Source of the DNA: Streptomyces sp. NBS 14/10
Lineage (GTDB): Bacteria > Actinomycetota > Actinomycetes > Streptomycetales > Streptomycetaceae
Reading direction: 5' to 3'
DNA: 64,000 nt
NCBI RefSeq assembly: GCF_002224125.1
Contig: NZ_NCSM01000054.1
Coordinates: 91,015 to 155,014, forward strand
Part shown: positions 28,978-38,138 of the stretch, piece after piece
Layout of the letters: every line of letters begins with the position of its first letter
Position numbering within the stretch: position 1 is the first letter of the stretch
Made by a program: the position numbers and the translations under genes
The notes under the pieces: model-generated
Databases searched by the model: none
What the model was told of the DNA's origin: nothing
Seen by the model: only the letters and a program-made list of their open reading frames with translations

Positions 28978-29211
28978 ATGGCCAGCAAGGCTGAGAAGAT
29001 CGTCGCCGGGCTCGGCGGAATCGACAACATCATCGAGGTCGAGGGCTGCATCACCCGGCTCCGCACCGAGGTCAAGGACGCCGCCCTCGTCAACGAGGCC
29101 CTGCTCAAGGCCGCCGGCGCGCATGGCGTGGTGAAGATGGGCACCGCCATCCAGGTCGTCATCGGCACGGACGCGGACCCCGTGGCCGCCGAGATCGAAG
29201 ACCTGATGTGA
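28978..29211 (+). CDS. nagF: PTS EIIB, N-acetylglucosamine type
   Basis: 77 aa from ATG 28978 with AGGAG 5 bases upstream. The phosphorylated Cys24 lies in EVEGCITRLR, the EIIB signature; VKMGTAIQVVIGTDADPVA completes the small domain. Passes phosphate from EIIA(Crr) to sugar bound by EIIC. Stand-alone EIIB is usual for Streptomyces GlcNAc uptake. Confidence 0.9.
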   Translation: MASKAEKIVAGLGGIDNIIEVEGCITRLRTEVKDAALVNEALLKAAGAHGVVKMGTAIQVVIGTDADPVAAEIEDLM

Positions 29212-29274
29212 GCTGTTGAATCGGCCCGAACGGACCGCGGGATTGCCGACCGGTATTGCCGATAGGCTCCACCC

Positions 29275-30006
29275 ATGTCTCGTATCGACGGCCGCACGCC
29301 CGACCAGCTCCGCCCCGTGACCATCGAGCGCGCATGGAGCAAGCACGCCGAGGGCTCCGTCCTCGTCTCCTTCGGCGACACCCGCGTTCTGTGCACCGCC
29401 AGCTTCACCGAAGGCGTGCCGCGCTGGCGCAAAGGCAGCGGCGAGGGCTGGGTCACCGCGGAGTACGCCATGCTGCCGCGCGCCACCAACACCCGCGGCG
29501 ACCGCGAGTCCGTCCGCGGCAAGATCGGCGGCCGTACGCACGAGATCTCCCGCCTGATCGGCCGCTCGCTGCGCGCCGTCATCGACTACAAGGCCCTCGG
29601 CGAGAACACCGTCGTCCTGGACTGCGACGTCCTCCAGGCCGACGGCGGCACCCGCACCGCGGCCATCACCGGCGCGTATGTGGCCCTCGCCGACGCACTG
29701 ACCTGGGGCCAGGGCAAGAAGCTCATCAAGGCCGGCCGCCAGCCGCTGACCGGGACCGTCTCGGCCGTCAGCGTCGGCATCGTCGGCGGCATCCCGCTGC
29801 TCGACCTGTGCTACGAGGAGGACGTGCGCGCCGAGACCGACATGAACGTCGTCTGCACGGGCGACGGACGCTTCGTCGAGGTCCAGGGCACGGCCGAGGG
29901 CGAGCCCTTCGCGCGCGAGGAGTTGAACGGACTGCTCGACCTGGCCGTCGCGGGCTGCGGCGAACTGGCCGAGATCCAGCGCGCGGCGCTCGCCGGCGAG
30001 CGGTGA
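29275..30006 (+). CDS. rph: ribonuclease PH
   Basis: 243 aa. Full-length RNase [33 protein letters not shown], the RNA/phosphate-binding [20 protein letters not shown] near 85, [16 protein letters not shown] with catalytic Asp, and [12 protein letters not shown] phosphorolytic 3-to-5 exonuclease that trims tRNA precursors. Followed by a lipoprotein gene and rdgB; rph with rdgB is a conserved actinobacterial neighbourhood. Confidence 0.95.
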   Translation: MSRIDGRTPDQLRPVTIERAWSKHAEGSVLVSFGDTRVLCTASFTEGVPRWRKGSGEGWVTAEYAMLPRATNTRGDRESVRGKIGGRTHEISRLIGRSLRAVIDYKALGENTVVLDCDVLQADGGTRTAAITGAYVALADALTWGQGKKLIKAGRQPLTGTVSAVSVGIVGGIPLLDLCYEEDVRAETDMNVVCTGDGRFVEVQGTAEGEPFAREELNGLLDLAVAGCGELAEIQRAALAGER

Positions 30007-30131
30007 GTCGAACATCAAAAAGCAACCCGGCGGCGGCCGGTGGCGTGTAGTCAGGTACCGATACTCGGGTACTGACAATCGGGTACGGGCGCGTGCGCCC
30101 GTACCCGCCACCAGGGGAGGGGAACCCGTCC

Positions 30132-30566
30132 ATGGCACTGCGCCACCACCGCATAGGCCGCTTCGGTCAAAGCCGCCATAGCCGCCGCTACCGCCGCGCG
30201 AGCGCGTTCACCGCTCTCGCCGCCGTCGCCATCGCGATGCCGATCACCGCGGGCTGCAGCGCGGTCGAGAAGGCGATCGACTGCGCGCAGCTCGCCGTCG
30301 AGATCTCCACCGACGTGGACAACCTCCAGGACGCCGTGACCGGCGCCGCGGTCAACCCGCAGGACGCCGACAACATCCTCGACGCCCTCGACAAGGACAT
30401 CGACAAGGTCAAGGACAAGACCGACAACGCGGATGTCGGCAAGGCCGTCGACGACCTCCAAAAGGCCGTGGACAACGTCCAGACCGCCATCGACAAGGGC
30501 CAGGACCCCGACCTGACCCCCGTCAAGGACGCGGCCGGAGAGCTGACCAAGGTCTGCAGCCCCTGA
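30132..30566 (+). CDS. putative lipoprotein with amphipathic helical repeats
   Basis: 144 aa from ATG 30132, preceded by GGGAGGGGAA. Basic N-terminus, hydrophobic core (FTALAAVAIAMPITAGC) ending in a lipobox-like ITAGC. The mature part is a long acidic amphipathic helix region with heptad-like DD-KAVD-LQKAVDNVQ units and Cys residues near the ends (DCAQLA, KVCSP). Function unknown; sits between rph and rdgB. Confidence 0.75.
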   Translation: MALRHHRIGRFGQSRHSRRYRRASAFTALAAVAIAMPITAGCSAVEKAIDCAQLAVEISTDVDNLQDAVTGAAVNPQDADNILDALDKDIDKVKDKTDNADVGKAVDDLQKAVDNVQTAIDKGQDPDLTPVKDAAGELTKVCSP

Positions 30567-30589
30567 GACCACCGCGATAATCAAGTCCC

Positions 30590-31192
30590 ATGAAGCGCCT
30601 GATCCTCGCCACCCGCAACACCTACAAGATCGTCGAGCTGCGCTCGATCCTGAGCGACGCCGGCCTCGACGTCGAACTCGTGGGCGCCGACGCCTATCCG
30701 GAGGTCCCCGACGTCAAGGAGACCGGGGTGACCTTCGCCGAGAACGCCCTCCTCAAGGCCCACGCCCTGGCCCGCGCCACCGGCCACCCCGCCGTCGCCG
30801 ACGACTCCGGGCTGTGCGTCGACGTCCTCGGCGGCGCCCCCGGCATCTTCTCTGCCCGCTGGTCGGGCCGCCACGGCGACGACCGGGCCAATCTCGACCT
30901 GCTGCTCGCCCAACTCGGCGACGTCCCCGAAGAACACCGCGCCGCCCACTTCGAATGCGCCGCCGCCCTGGCCCTCCCCGACGGCACCGAACGCGTCGTC
31001 ACCGGCCGCCTCCCCGGCACCCTCCGCCACGAGCCTGTCGGCGGCGGCGGTTTCGGCTACGACCCCATCCTCCAGCCCGACGGCGAAACCCGCACCTGCG
31101 CCGAGCTGACCCCGGACGAGAAGAACGCGATCAGCCACCGGGGGAAGGCGTTCCGGGCGCTTGCGCCGTTGGTGCGGGATCTGTTGGGGTGA
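30590..31192 (+). CDS. rdgB: RdgB/HAM1 non-canonical purine NTP pyrophosphatase
   Basis: 200 aa. Nucleotide-binding LATRNTYKIVELRSIL at the start, catalytic region ADDSGLCVDVLGGAPGIFSAR near 65, GGGFGYDPILQPDG near 145, and the ending ISHRGKAFRAL. Hydrolyses ITP, dITP and XTP to protect DNA and RNA. 23 bases after the lipoprotein gene. Confidence 0.94.
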   Translation: MKRLILATRNTYKIVELRSILSDAGLDVELVGADAYPEVPDVKETGVTFAENALLKAHALARATGHPAVADDSGLCVDVLGGAPGIFSARWSGRHGDDRANLDLLLAQLGDVPEEHRAAHFECAAALALPDGTERVVTGRLPGTLRHEPVGGGGFGYDPILQPDGETRTCAELTPDEKNAISHRGKAFRALAPLVRDLLG

Positions 31193-31259
31193 GTAGTTCA
31201 CCGCTGGAAAGCGGAAGACGGCCTGCGACTCGAACCGATGAATCGCAGGCCGTTCACCG

Positions 31260-31343
31260 TGCGGCGGAAGGGATTCGAACCCTCAAGCCCTGTCACGGGC
31301 CACAGATCCTAAGTCTGCTGCGTCACCTCTGCGCCACCGCCGC
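31260..31343 (-). tRNA. tRNA-Leu (anticodon UAG)
   Basis: Read on the minus strand: acceptor GCGGCGG/CCGCCGC, anticodon loop CTTAGGA (anticodon TAG), long class II variable arm (TGGCCCGTGACAGGGCTTG), T-arm GGGTTCGAATCCC, discriminator A. CCA is not encoded. Confidence 0.93.
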
Positions 31344-31381
31344 CAGCTCTTAGCCATGGTAGCGGGCTGACCACCGAGGGG

Positions 31382-32419
31382 TCACCCGACCCAGGCGCTA
31401 CGCGGTGGAGCGTGCTTCCGTCGGCGGTTCCGTCCGCACCATGTATCTGTGATCGCGTGGCAGTTCGGGCACAGGTATCGCAGGTTCTCGCGGCGGTTGT
31501 CCAACCAGTCGCCATTGACGTGGTCGATCTGGAGTGTGATCGGCTTGCCCAGCCACTCAGCGGTGTTGCCGCATGACGCGCAGGCGTACGGGACGCCGAC
31601 CTCTTGGAGCGCGTGATGCAGACGTCGGCGGTTCACCCGCGGCGACCCTTCCAGGAGCAGCTGAAGCACTTCATCCGCCACGGACTTCGGCTTCTTGCCC
31701 GGGACCGTGCCCCAGGTCTTCCGCGTGAAGTGGGAAGTGTCGATCCCTAGCTGAGCCGCTTGCTGCCGCACCCGTCGGTGGTTCGTGTAGTCCACCCGAA
31801 GCCCGAGCAGCCGCATGACCTCGGCGAAGCTCGTCGCGCCGAGAATTGCCTCCCGAAGGGAGTCCTCCGGGATAGCGAGGCGCGAGTTTCGGAAGTGACT
31901 CGTGTCGATGCCTGACTCCTTGAGCAGCCGCCCCAGTGCGGCGCGTGATCGGCCGTTATCCGGGACGTAGAGTGCGCGGGCCACGTCCCGGATGCTCCGC
32001 GCTGACGAGACGGCTTCGCGGAGTTCCTCAGCGGTGAACGGCAAATCCGACTGTCGACGGTTAAGGCCAGGGAAATGGGCGACGTCGATTCCCGCAGCTG
32101 CGATCCGGCGTCTGAGGTGCGACAACGTGCCAGTCGCCGGTGTAGCGCCGAGCTTGACCGCGACCTCGCGGAGGGTGGTCGACGACGCAACCGCTTGGGC
32201 TATTGCCTCATCGGAGAACTTGCGCCATGCGTTCCCCCTCTCGAAATGGCTGGTATCGAGCCCGTACTCGGCCACCCTGCGCTGAAGGACACGTCGTCGG
32301 CCGCCGCTCACTGTGAGGCCGAGGCGGCGCATCAGGTCGGTCCACCCACTGGACTCGGCGACCGCGGTGGCCAGCCGCTCCCGTTCGTAAGGGTCAGGCA
32401 TGGCCTGTCCGATCCGCAT
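31382..32419 (-). CDS. HNH endonuclease with four N-terminal IDTSHF repeats
   Basis: 345 aa. Four modules of about 55-60 residues each have two helices and end in GLDTSHF, GIDVAHF, GIDTSHF and GIDTSHF (near 54, 110, 168, 222). They look like repeated DNA-binding helix-turn-helix units. The C-terminal HNH domain (about 275-345) has zinc cysteines CASC and LCPNC and the IDHVNGD...NLRYLC core. Ends 38 bases from the tRNA-Leu gene on the same strand. Resembles free-standing homing-type nucleases; likely a mobile or selfish gene. RBS GAGGGG 5 bases before ATG 32419. Confidence 0.85.
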   Translation of the reverse strand: MRIGQAMPDPYERERLATAVAESSGWTDLMRRLGLTVSGGRRRVLQRRVAEYGLDTSHFERGNAWRKFSDEAIAQAVASSTTLREVAVKLGATPATGTLSHLRRRIAAAGIDVAHFPGLNRRQSDLPFTAEELREAVSSARSIRDVARALYVPDNGRSRAALGRLLKESGIDTSHFRNSRLAIPEDSLREAILGATSFAEVMRLLGLRVDYTNHRRVRQQAAQLGIDTSHFTRKTWGTVPGKKPKSVADEVLQLLLEGSPRVNRRRLHHALQEVGVPYACASCGNTAEWLGKPITLQIDHVNGDWLDNRRENLRYLCPNCHAITDTWCGRNRRRKHAPPRSAWVG

Positions 32420-32575
32420 GATTCCCCTCCCCGTGCGACCACATGTCGCACCATCGCACTGAGTAACGAATCAGTCACCCAGGGGTTACGCACGTCGCCT
32501 GACGCATCGGGACACGCCTCACTGTCAGTGGCACCTGCCGGACTCCGCCCATCCCGACAACGCAGGAGGCGAACG

Positions 32576-33127
32576 ATGAGCGGATCAGACGTGCCCCAGC
32601 ACTTCTCGCCCAGGTGGGGCGAGGAGGGAGCGCGGGTCGACCCACCCGCGGTGGGTGGGGAGCGGGACGTGTTGAGCGGGGTGCTGGACTGGCAGCGGGC
32701 GACGTTCGAGTCGAAGTGTGCGGGGGTGGATCCGGGCCGGCTCTCGGAGCGGGGGGTGCCGCCGTCGGGGATGTCCCTGCATGGGCTGGTGCGGCACTTG
32801 GCGGGGGTTGAGCGCTGGTGGTTCCGTATTCAGTTCGCCGGGGAGGAGGTTCCGCTGCTGTATTACTCGGACGACGACCCCGACCAGGACTTCGACGCCC
32901 TCGACGGCGACCCCGCGGAGGCGTTCGCGGTGTGGCGGGCGGAGTGCGAGCGCTCGCGGGAGATCGTGGCCGCCGCGGAGTCATTGGAGGTGACTGGGAT
33001 CCGGAAGCGGACCGGGGAGTCGATCGTGCTGCGGCGGATCATGGTGGACATGATCGCCGAGTACGCCCGTCACAACGGACACGCGGATCTGCTGCGCGAG
33101 CGGATCGACGGCGCCACGGGGTGGTGA
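32576..33127 (+). CDS. DinB-superfamily protein (DUF664)
   Basis: 183 aa from ATG 32576, with AGGAGG 6 bases upstream. Four-helix DinB fold: LDWQRATFESKCAGVDPGRL, the metal-site His in LHGLVRHLAGVERWWF, and the His pair in EYARHNGHADLLRE. Members include mycothiol- or bacillithiol-dependent transferases; actual substrate unknown. Convergent with the hydrolase gene 33139-33954, 11 bases between stops. Confidence 0.88.
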   Translation: MSGSDVPQHFSPRWGEEGARVDPPAVGGERDVLSGVLDWQRATFESKCAGVDPGRLSERGVPPSGMSLHGLVRHLAGVERWWFRIQFAGEEVPLLYYSDDDPDQDFDALDGDPAEAFAVWRAECERSREIVAAAESLEVTGIRKRTGESIVLRRIMVDMIAEYARHNGHADLLRERIDGATGW

Positions 33128-33138
33128 CCCGCAGGACC

Positions 33139-33954
33139 TCAGGACTTGATGAAGTCGAGGATGTCGGCGTTGAGCTGATCCTTGTGGGTGATGTAGAGGC
33201 CGTGCCCGGCGGCCGGGTACTCCTTGTAGACCGCGCCGGGAATCAGCGCAGCCGTACGGCGGCCGGTCACCTCGACGACCGCGGAGAAGTCCGCGTCGCC
33301 GTGCACGACCAGGGCCGGGATGGTCAGCCCGCGCAGTTGCTCGCGGTTGTCGGCGTGGAAGACCGTCTGCTGGACCTGCAGCGTGGCCCAGGGGGAGGCG
33401 GACAGGCACATCCGGAGCTTCCAGTCGATCATGGCGGGGGAGGCTTCGGTGCCCAACTGGGTGGCGAAGTAGGCCTGTGACTGGGTGGCGAGCCACTTGG
33501 GGCGGTCGGCGCGGAGGGCGGCGAGCAGCCCGTCCAGGGCGGCTTGGGGGACGCCCTCGGGGTTGTCGTCGGTCTGCTTGAGGAAGGGGAGGATGGCGGA
33601 GACGAACACGGCGCGCTCGACGCGGTCCTCGCCGTGGCGGCCGAGGTAGCGGGCCACCTCGGCGCCGCCGAGCGAGTGGGCGACGAAGGTCACGTCGCGC
33701 AGGTCGAGGTGGTCGAGGAACGCGGCGAGGTCGTCGGCCAGGGTGTCGATGTCGTAGCCGGCCGAGGGGCGGTCGGAGCGGCCGTGGCCGCGCCGGTCGA
33801 ACGAGAGGCAGCGGAAGCCCTGCTCGACGAAGAACGGGATCTGGTACTCCCACATCTCGGTGTTGAGCATGGAGCTGGTGACGAAGACGATCGGGCGGCC
33901 CTGCCCGTAGTCCTCGTAGGCCAGGCGGGTCCCATCCGCGGTCTCAAAGAACAT
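33139..33954 (-). CDS. alpha/beta hydrolase, non-haem haloperoxidase/esterase type
   Basis: 271 aa. Opens MFFETADGTRLAYEDYGQG; nucleophile Ser in VAHSLGGAE near 94, catalytic Asp in VVHGDADFS near 220, catalytic His in AAGHGLYITH near 250. Close in plan to cofactor-free haloperoxidases, whose natural substrates are mostly esters. Single gene. Confidence 0.9.
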   Translation of the reverse strand: MFFETADGTRLAYEDYGQGRPIVFVTSSMLNTEMWEYQIPFFVEQGFRCLSFDRRGHGRSDRPSAGYDIDTLADDLAAFLDHLDLRDVTFVAHSLGGAEVARYLGRHGEDRVERAVFVSAILPFLKQTDDNPEGVPQAALDGLLAALRADRPKWLATQSQAYFATQLGTEASPAMIDWKLRMCLSASPWATLQVQQTVFHADNREQLRGLTIPALVVHGDADFSAVVEVTGRRTAALIPGAVYKEYPAAGHGLYITHKDQLNADILDFIKS

Positions 33955-34059
33955 CTCGGCTCCTCGGCAGCTGGTGCTGGTGGTTTCGACGTGTTCAGGA
34001 TGTCCGAGCCGCCGAGGAGCGTCGATTACGTGCCGGGTAATGCCGGTTACGTCAGAGGC

Positions 34060-34527
34060 TCAGAGGCCCAGGTCCTTGATGATCTTGGCGACATGGCCCG
34101 TGGCGCGGACGTTGTACAGGGCGCGCTCGACCTTGCCCTGTTCGTCGACGACGACCGTGGAGCGGATCACGCCGGTGACCGTCTTGCCGTACATCTTCTT
34201 CTCGCCGAAGGCGCCGTAGGCCTGGAGGATCTCCTTCTCGGGGTCGCCGAGCAGGGTGACCTTCAGGTCCTCCTTGTCGCGGAACTTCGCCAGCTTCTCG
34301 GGCTTGTCCGGGGAGATGCCGACCACGTCGTAGCCGTGCTGCGCGAGGAGGCCGAGGTTGTCGGTGAAGTCACAGGCCTGCTTGGTGCAGCCGGGGGTGA
34401 GGGCAGCCGGGTAGAAGTAGACGATCACCTTGCGGCCGGCGTAGTCGGCGAGCGAGACAGGCTTGCCGTCCGCGTTGGGGAGGGTGAAGGCGGGGGCGGT
34501 GTCGCCGGGCTGCAGGCGCTCGCTCAT
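34060..34527 (-). CDS. bcp: thioredoxin-dependent peroxiredoxin, BCP/PrxQ type
   Basis: 155 aa from ATG 34527. Peroxidatic Cys in LTPGCTKQACDF near 46 with a second Cys five residues later, the PrxQ alpha-type arrangement. Further landmarks PAFTLPNADGKPVSL and TVTGVIRSTVVVDEQG. Reduces peroxides in the cytoplasm using thioredoxin. Confidence 0.94.
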   Translation of the reverse strand: MSERLQPGDTAPAFTLPNADGKPVSLADYAGRKVIVYFYPAALTPGCTKQACDFTDNLGLLAQHGYDVVGISPDKPEKLAKFRDKEDLKVTLLGDPEKEILQAYGAFGEKKMYGKTVTGVIRSTVVVDEQGKVERALYNVRATGHVAKIIKDLGL

Positions 34528-34696
34528 GGTGGGGTCTCCTCGTGGCACGGGTGCGTGGCGCGGGTGTAGGGCGCGGGTGTGTACGTACGTGCCCGACATT
34601 AGTCAGGTTTCCGATCGGGGGTGCTGTGGGGCATCGGCCAGGGGGAGCTGACAGACTGTCCATCACCGGATCATCGAGAATGACGGAGGCAGCGCG

Positions 34697-35017
34697 GTGT
34701 CGGATGCCAGGACCCCTGCGCAGATCGAGGCGGACATCGCCCGCAGGCGGCAGCAGCTCGCCGTGACGCTCGACGAGATCGGGACGCGGATGCATCCCAA
34801 GACCATCGTCGGGGACGCGAAGGCGAAGGCGGTGTCGGTGGTGGACCGGACGGCGGGGCGGGCCTATGTCTCCGTGAACCGCGCGGTCACCGGCGTACGG
34901 GCGCAGTTCGTCTCCGAGGAGGGCGTCCCACGGCTGGAGCGGATCATTCCGCTGACGCTCGTGGCGGTGGGCCTCGTCGGGCTGTACGCCATGTCATCGC
35001 GGCGTCGCCGTTCGTAG
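34697..35017 (+). CDS. DUF3618 membrane-tethered protein
   Basis: 106 aa from GTG 34697. DUF3618 signature RTPAQIEADIARRRQQLAVT near 5, an amphipathic middle, and one C-terminal membrane segment (IIPLTLVAVGLVGLYAM) with a basic end. Usually found in actinobacterial envelope-stress loci; role unknown. Divergent from bcp. Confidence 0.85.
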   Translation: MSDARTPAQIEADIARRRQQLAVTLDEIGTRMHPKTIVGDAKAKAVSVVDRTAGRAYVSVNRAVTGVRAQFVSEEGVPRLERIIPLTLVAVGLVGLYAMSSRRRRS

Positions 35018-35113
35018 CGAGCGGGGGGCGGTCAAGGGGCGGCCGGGGGCGTTTGGCGGGCTGTGTCCGGCCTGTGCCTCCGGTGCGCGGCCGGGCCAGG
35101 TACGGTCAGGGGC

Positions 35114-35455
35114 GTGAGTACGAACACCTCCCATGACAAGCTGCCCATCCGGATGCTGCACGACCGGGTGCTGGTCCGAACCGACATCCCGGAGGGCGAG
35201 CGGCGCTCGACCGGCGGCATCGTCATCCCGGCGACCGCGGCGGTCGGCAGGCGGCTGGCCTGGGCCGAGGTGGTCGCGGTCGGGCAGAGCGTGCGGACCG
35301 TGGAGCCGGGCGACCGGGTGCTCTACGACCCGGAGGACCGGGCCGAGGTCGAGGTGCGCGGCGTCGCGTATGTGCTGATGCGGGAGCGCGATCTGCACGC
35401 GGTCGCGGCCGAGCGGCTTGAGGGGTCCGAGGACTCCACGGGGCTGTATCTCTAG
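35114..35455 (+). CDS. GroES-like co-chaperonin family protein
   Basis: 113 aa from GTG 35114. GroES fold: RMLHDRVLVRTDIPEGERRSTGGIVIP, AEVVAVG, VEPGDRVLYDP, VLMRERDLHAV. It lacks an adjacent groEL and diverges from canonical GroES in the mobile loop, so it is likely the second, orphan GroES-like protein common in Streptomyces. Function uncertain. Confidence 0.82.
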   Translation: MSTNTSHDKLPIRMLHDRVLVRTDIPEGERRSTGGIVIPATAAVGRRLAWAEVVAVGQSVRTVEPGDRVLYDPEDRAEVEVRGVAYVLMRERDLHAVAAERLEGSEDSTGLYL

Positions 35456-35519
35456 TCGGGTCCTCAGCAGTCGGGTCCTCAGCGGGAGCTCAGGGCTGCG
35501 GGGCCGTACGCAGGCATGT

Positions 35520-35551
35520 GCGAGGGTGGTGACCTTGGTCACCACCCTCGC
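35520..35551. terminator. bidirectional terminator between GroES-like and PBP genes
   Basis: Perfect 15-bp stem GCGAGGGTGGTGACC with GGTCACCACCCTCGC, 2-base apparent loop, between convergent genes. Confidence 0.85.
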
Positions 35552-35556
35552 CTGTC

Positions 35557-37851
35557 TCAGCCGCCCCCCTCTGGGACGCCCTGGCCACCCGGGTCGCCGG
35601 GGTCGGCCGTCGTGGGAACGTCCGTCGGGACGCCCGTCGGCACGGTGTACGTGGGCTCGGTCGCCGGGGCCGTCGGCGGGGTGGTGGTGGGCAGGGCCGG
35701 GTCGGTGGTCGGGGTGGTCGGAAGCGTGGCGGGTGGGGTGGTGACCTCCGGCGGGGTGGTGACGGCCGGGGCGGTGGTGGCCGGGCCGGTCGGGAGGGTC
35801 GGGGTGGTGGTGCCGTCGCCGGGGTTCAGCTCGAACTGGGCCGGGGTGCGTCCCTGGAGCGCGGCGGAGGTGTACGCCGCCCAGATCTCCGTCGGGTAGC
35901 CGCCGCCGTTGATACGGGGCAGGCCGGTCGCCCCGTACAGCGACTTCTGCGCCCCGGTGGACGAGTCCTGGCCCATCACGGCCACGACCGTCGCCAGGTC
36001 CGGGGTGTACCCCGCGAACCAGGCCGCCTTGTCGTCCTCCGCGGTGCCGGTCTTGCCCGCCGCGGGGTGCCCGGCGGCCTGGGCCGCGGTCGCGGTGCCG
36101 CCGTCGACCACGCTCTGCAGGACCGTGGTGGTGGTGTCGGCGGCGGGGCGGGGGACGGCCTGGTCGGTCTTCGGCGACGGGACGTCGATCTTCTGGCCGC
36201 CCCTGGTGATCTTTGTGACCAGGGCGTACGGGGTGTGGACGCCGTGGTTGGCGAGGGTCGCGTACGCCTCGGTCATGTCCAGCACGCTGGCCGTGGCGAC
36301 GCCGAGCGCGATGGAGGGGGAGGCGTTCAGGTCCGGGGTGTCCTTGGGGATGCCGAGGGCGATCGCGGTCTGCTTGACCTTGTCCGGGCCGACGTCCTGT
36401 GCCATCTGGGCGTACACGGAGTTCACCGACTTGTCGGTGGCCGTGGTGACGTCGATGGAGCCGTAGTCGACGTCGTCCTCGTTGGCCGGGGAGTAGCCGG
36501 TGGGCCCCGCGGCCCCGGTGACCTCGCGCTTGTTGGTGCCGTCGTAGATCGTGTCCGGGGTGATCTGCACCCCGCCCTGGGTGGTGGATCCGTTCTGCAG
36601 CGCGGAGGTGAACACGAGCGGCTTGAAGGTGGATCCGACCTGGTAGTCGGTGCGGGTCGCGTTGTTGACGAACTGCTTGGTGTAGTCGACGCCGCCGTAG
36701 AGGGCGACCACCCTCCCGGTCTTGGGGTCGATCGAGGCGCCGCCCGCCCGGACGTACTTGTCGACCTTGCGGGAGCCGCTGAGCTTGTTCATCAGCTTGT
36801 CGCGCACCGCCGCGACGAAGGCGTCCTGCTTCTTGCGGTCGATGGTGGTGGTGATCCGGTAGCCGCCGCGGGCCAGGGTCTGCTCGTCGATGATGTTGTT
36901 CTTGGTGAGGTACGCCTCGACGGCCTCGATCAGATATCCGCGCTGCCCGGACATGCCCGACTGGGCGGTGACCTTGCCGGGGGCCGGGAAGGTCATCTTG
37001 TCGCGGGCGGTCTTGGTCAGCCAGTCCTTCTTGACCATGCCGTCCAGGACGTAGTTCCAGCGGGCCAGCGCCCGGTCCTTGTTCTGCGGGTGGGTGACCA
37101 CGTCGTACGCGTTGGGGGCGTTGAGCAGGGTCGCCAGATACGCGCCCTGGCCGATGTCGAGGTCCTTGGCGTCCTTGCCGTAGTAGGCCTGGGCGGCGGC
37201 CTGGATGCCGTAGGCGTTGCGCCCGAAGTAGCTGGTGTTCAGATAGCCCTCGAGGATGTCGTCCTTGCTCACCTCCCGGTCCAGCTTGATCGAGATGAAG
37301 AACTCCTTCACCTTCCGGGAGACGGTCTGCTCCTGGTCGAGGTAGTAGTTCTTCACGTACTGCTGGGTGATGGTGGAGCCGGACTGCTTGCCCTTGCCGG
37401 TGGCGGTATTCCAGGCGGCGCGGACCATCGCCTCGGGGTTGATGGCCGACTCGGAGTAGAAGTCCCGGTCCTCGGCCGCGAGCACCGCGTGCTGGGTGTC
37501 CTTGGGCACCTGGCTGAGCGGTACGTTCTCCCGGTTGACCTTGCCCTCGCGGGCGAGCGGGGTGCCGTCGGAGTAGAGGAAGACATTGCTCTGGGCGATG
37601 GCGATGTCCTTGGCGGCGGGGATGTCGACGAGCAGATAGCCGGTGACCAGGCCGCCCGCGACGAGCAGCACGATCACCAGAAAGCCGCTGAGCACCATCC
37701 GCCAGGTGGGGAGCAGCCGGCGCCAGCCGGTGCGCTTGGGGCGGCCCTTTCTGCCTTTGGGGCGGGCGGCCCTGCCGTCGCTGGTGGGGTCGGTGCTGGT
37801 GACGTCCGGGCCGCCCATGCCGCCGTCGATCAGTTGGGGCTCGTCGCTCAT
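35557..37851 (-). CDS. class A penicillin-binding protein (transglycosylase/transpeptidase)
   Basis: 764 aa. Basic cytoplasmic head, membrane anchor at about 52-74, GT51 transglycosylase with catalytic Glu127 (AAEDRDFYS) and GSTITQQYVKN near 158, then a transpeptidase with SxxK Ser407 (GSTFKP), SVN at 475-477 and KTGT at 600-603. The C-terminal 75 residues are a Thr/Pro-rich tail (PATTAPAVTTPPEVTTPPAT). Polymerises and crosslinks peptidoglycan at the outer membrane face. Monocistronic. Confidence 0.95.
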   Translation of the reverse strand: MSDEPQLIDGGMGGPDVTSTDPTSDGRAARPKGRKGRPKRTGWRRLLPTWRMVLSGFLVIVLLVAGGLVTGYLLVDIPAAKDIAIAQSNVFLYSDGTPLAREGKVNRENVPLSQVPKDTQHAVLAAEDRDFYSESAINPEAMVRAAWNTATGKGKQSGSTITQQYVKNYYLDQEQTVSRKVKEFFISIKLDREVSKDDILEGYLNTSYFGRNAYGIQAAAQAYYGKDAKDLDIGQGAYLATLLNAPNAYDVVTHPQNKDRALARWNYVLDGMVKKDWLTKTARDKMTFPAPGKVTAQSGMSGQRGYLIEAVEAYLTKNNIIDEQTLARGGYRITTTIDRKKQDAFVAAVRDKLMNKLSGSRKVDKYVRAGGASIDPKTGRVVALYGGVDYTKQFVNNATRTDYQVGSTFKPLVFTSALQNGSTTQGGVQITPDTIYDGTNKREVTGAAGPTGYSPANEDDVDYGSIDVTTATDKSVNSVYAQMAQDVGPDKVKQTAIALGIPKDTPDLNASPSIALGVATASVLDMTEAYATLANHGVHTPYALVTKITRGGQKIDVPSPKTDQAVPRPAADTTTTVLQSVVDGGTATAAQAAGHPAAGKTGTAEDDKAAWFAGYTPDLATVVAVMGQDSSTGAQKSLYGATGLPRINGGGYPTEIWAAYTSAALQGRTPAQFELNPGDGTTTPTLPTGPATTAPAVTTPPEVTTPPATLPTTPTTDPALPTTTPPTAPATEPTYTVPTGVPTDVPTTADPGDPGGQGVPEGGG

Positions 37852-38138
37852 GTCCTTTGAGACTCCTCGGCCGCCGTCGAGGGTTGCGCCGCGGCGGAAT
37901 CGTGCACGGTCGGGCGATTGGCCTGGTACGCCCCAGAAAACACTGTCGCATCATCCGTTCCGGGCCGGGGCCGTGGCCCACACCTGTGACACCTCTGTGA
38001 CCGGCGGAATGGACGATTTCCGCCTTCCAATCGGGTGGAGTTCCGCGCTCCATTCGGGCGAATAACGCCTCGCCCTCCCTCCGGCCGCGCCGCTAGGCTC
38101 CTGAGCTTTGGTGCCGGGCGGGAAGGGAGGGGCGGTCC

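Noticed and set aside
31260..32419. Integrative element inserted in tRNA-Leu
   Set aside because: No integrase, no repeated tRNA 3-prime end, and flanking genes rdgB and DinB look like ordinary chromosomal neighbours.
34994..38053. A 1019-codon minus-strand frame across the PBP gene
   Set aside because: Its product is Arg/Pro/Gly low complexity, while the frame next to it holds all PBP motifs. Typical high-GC shadow.
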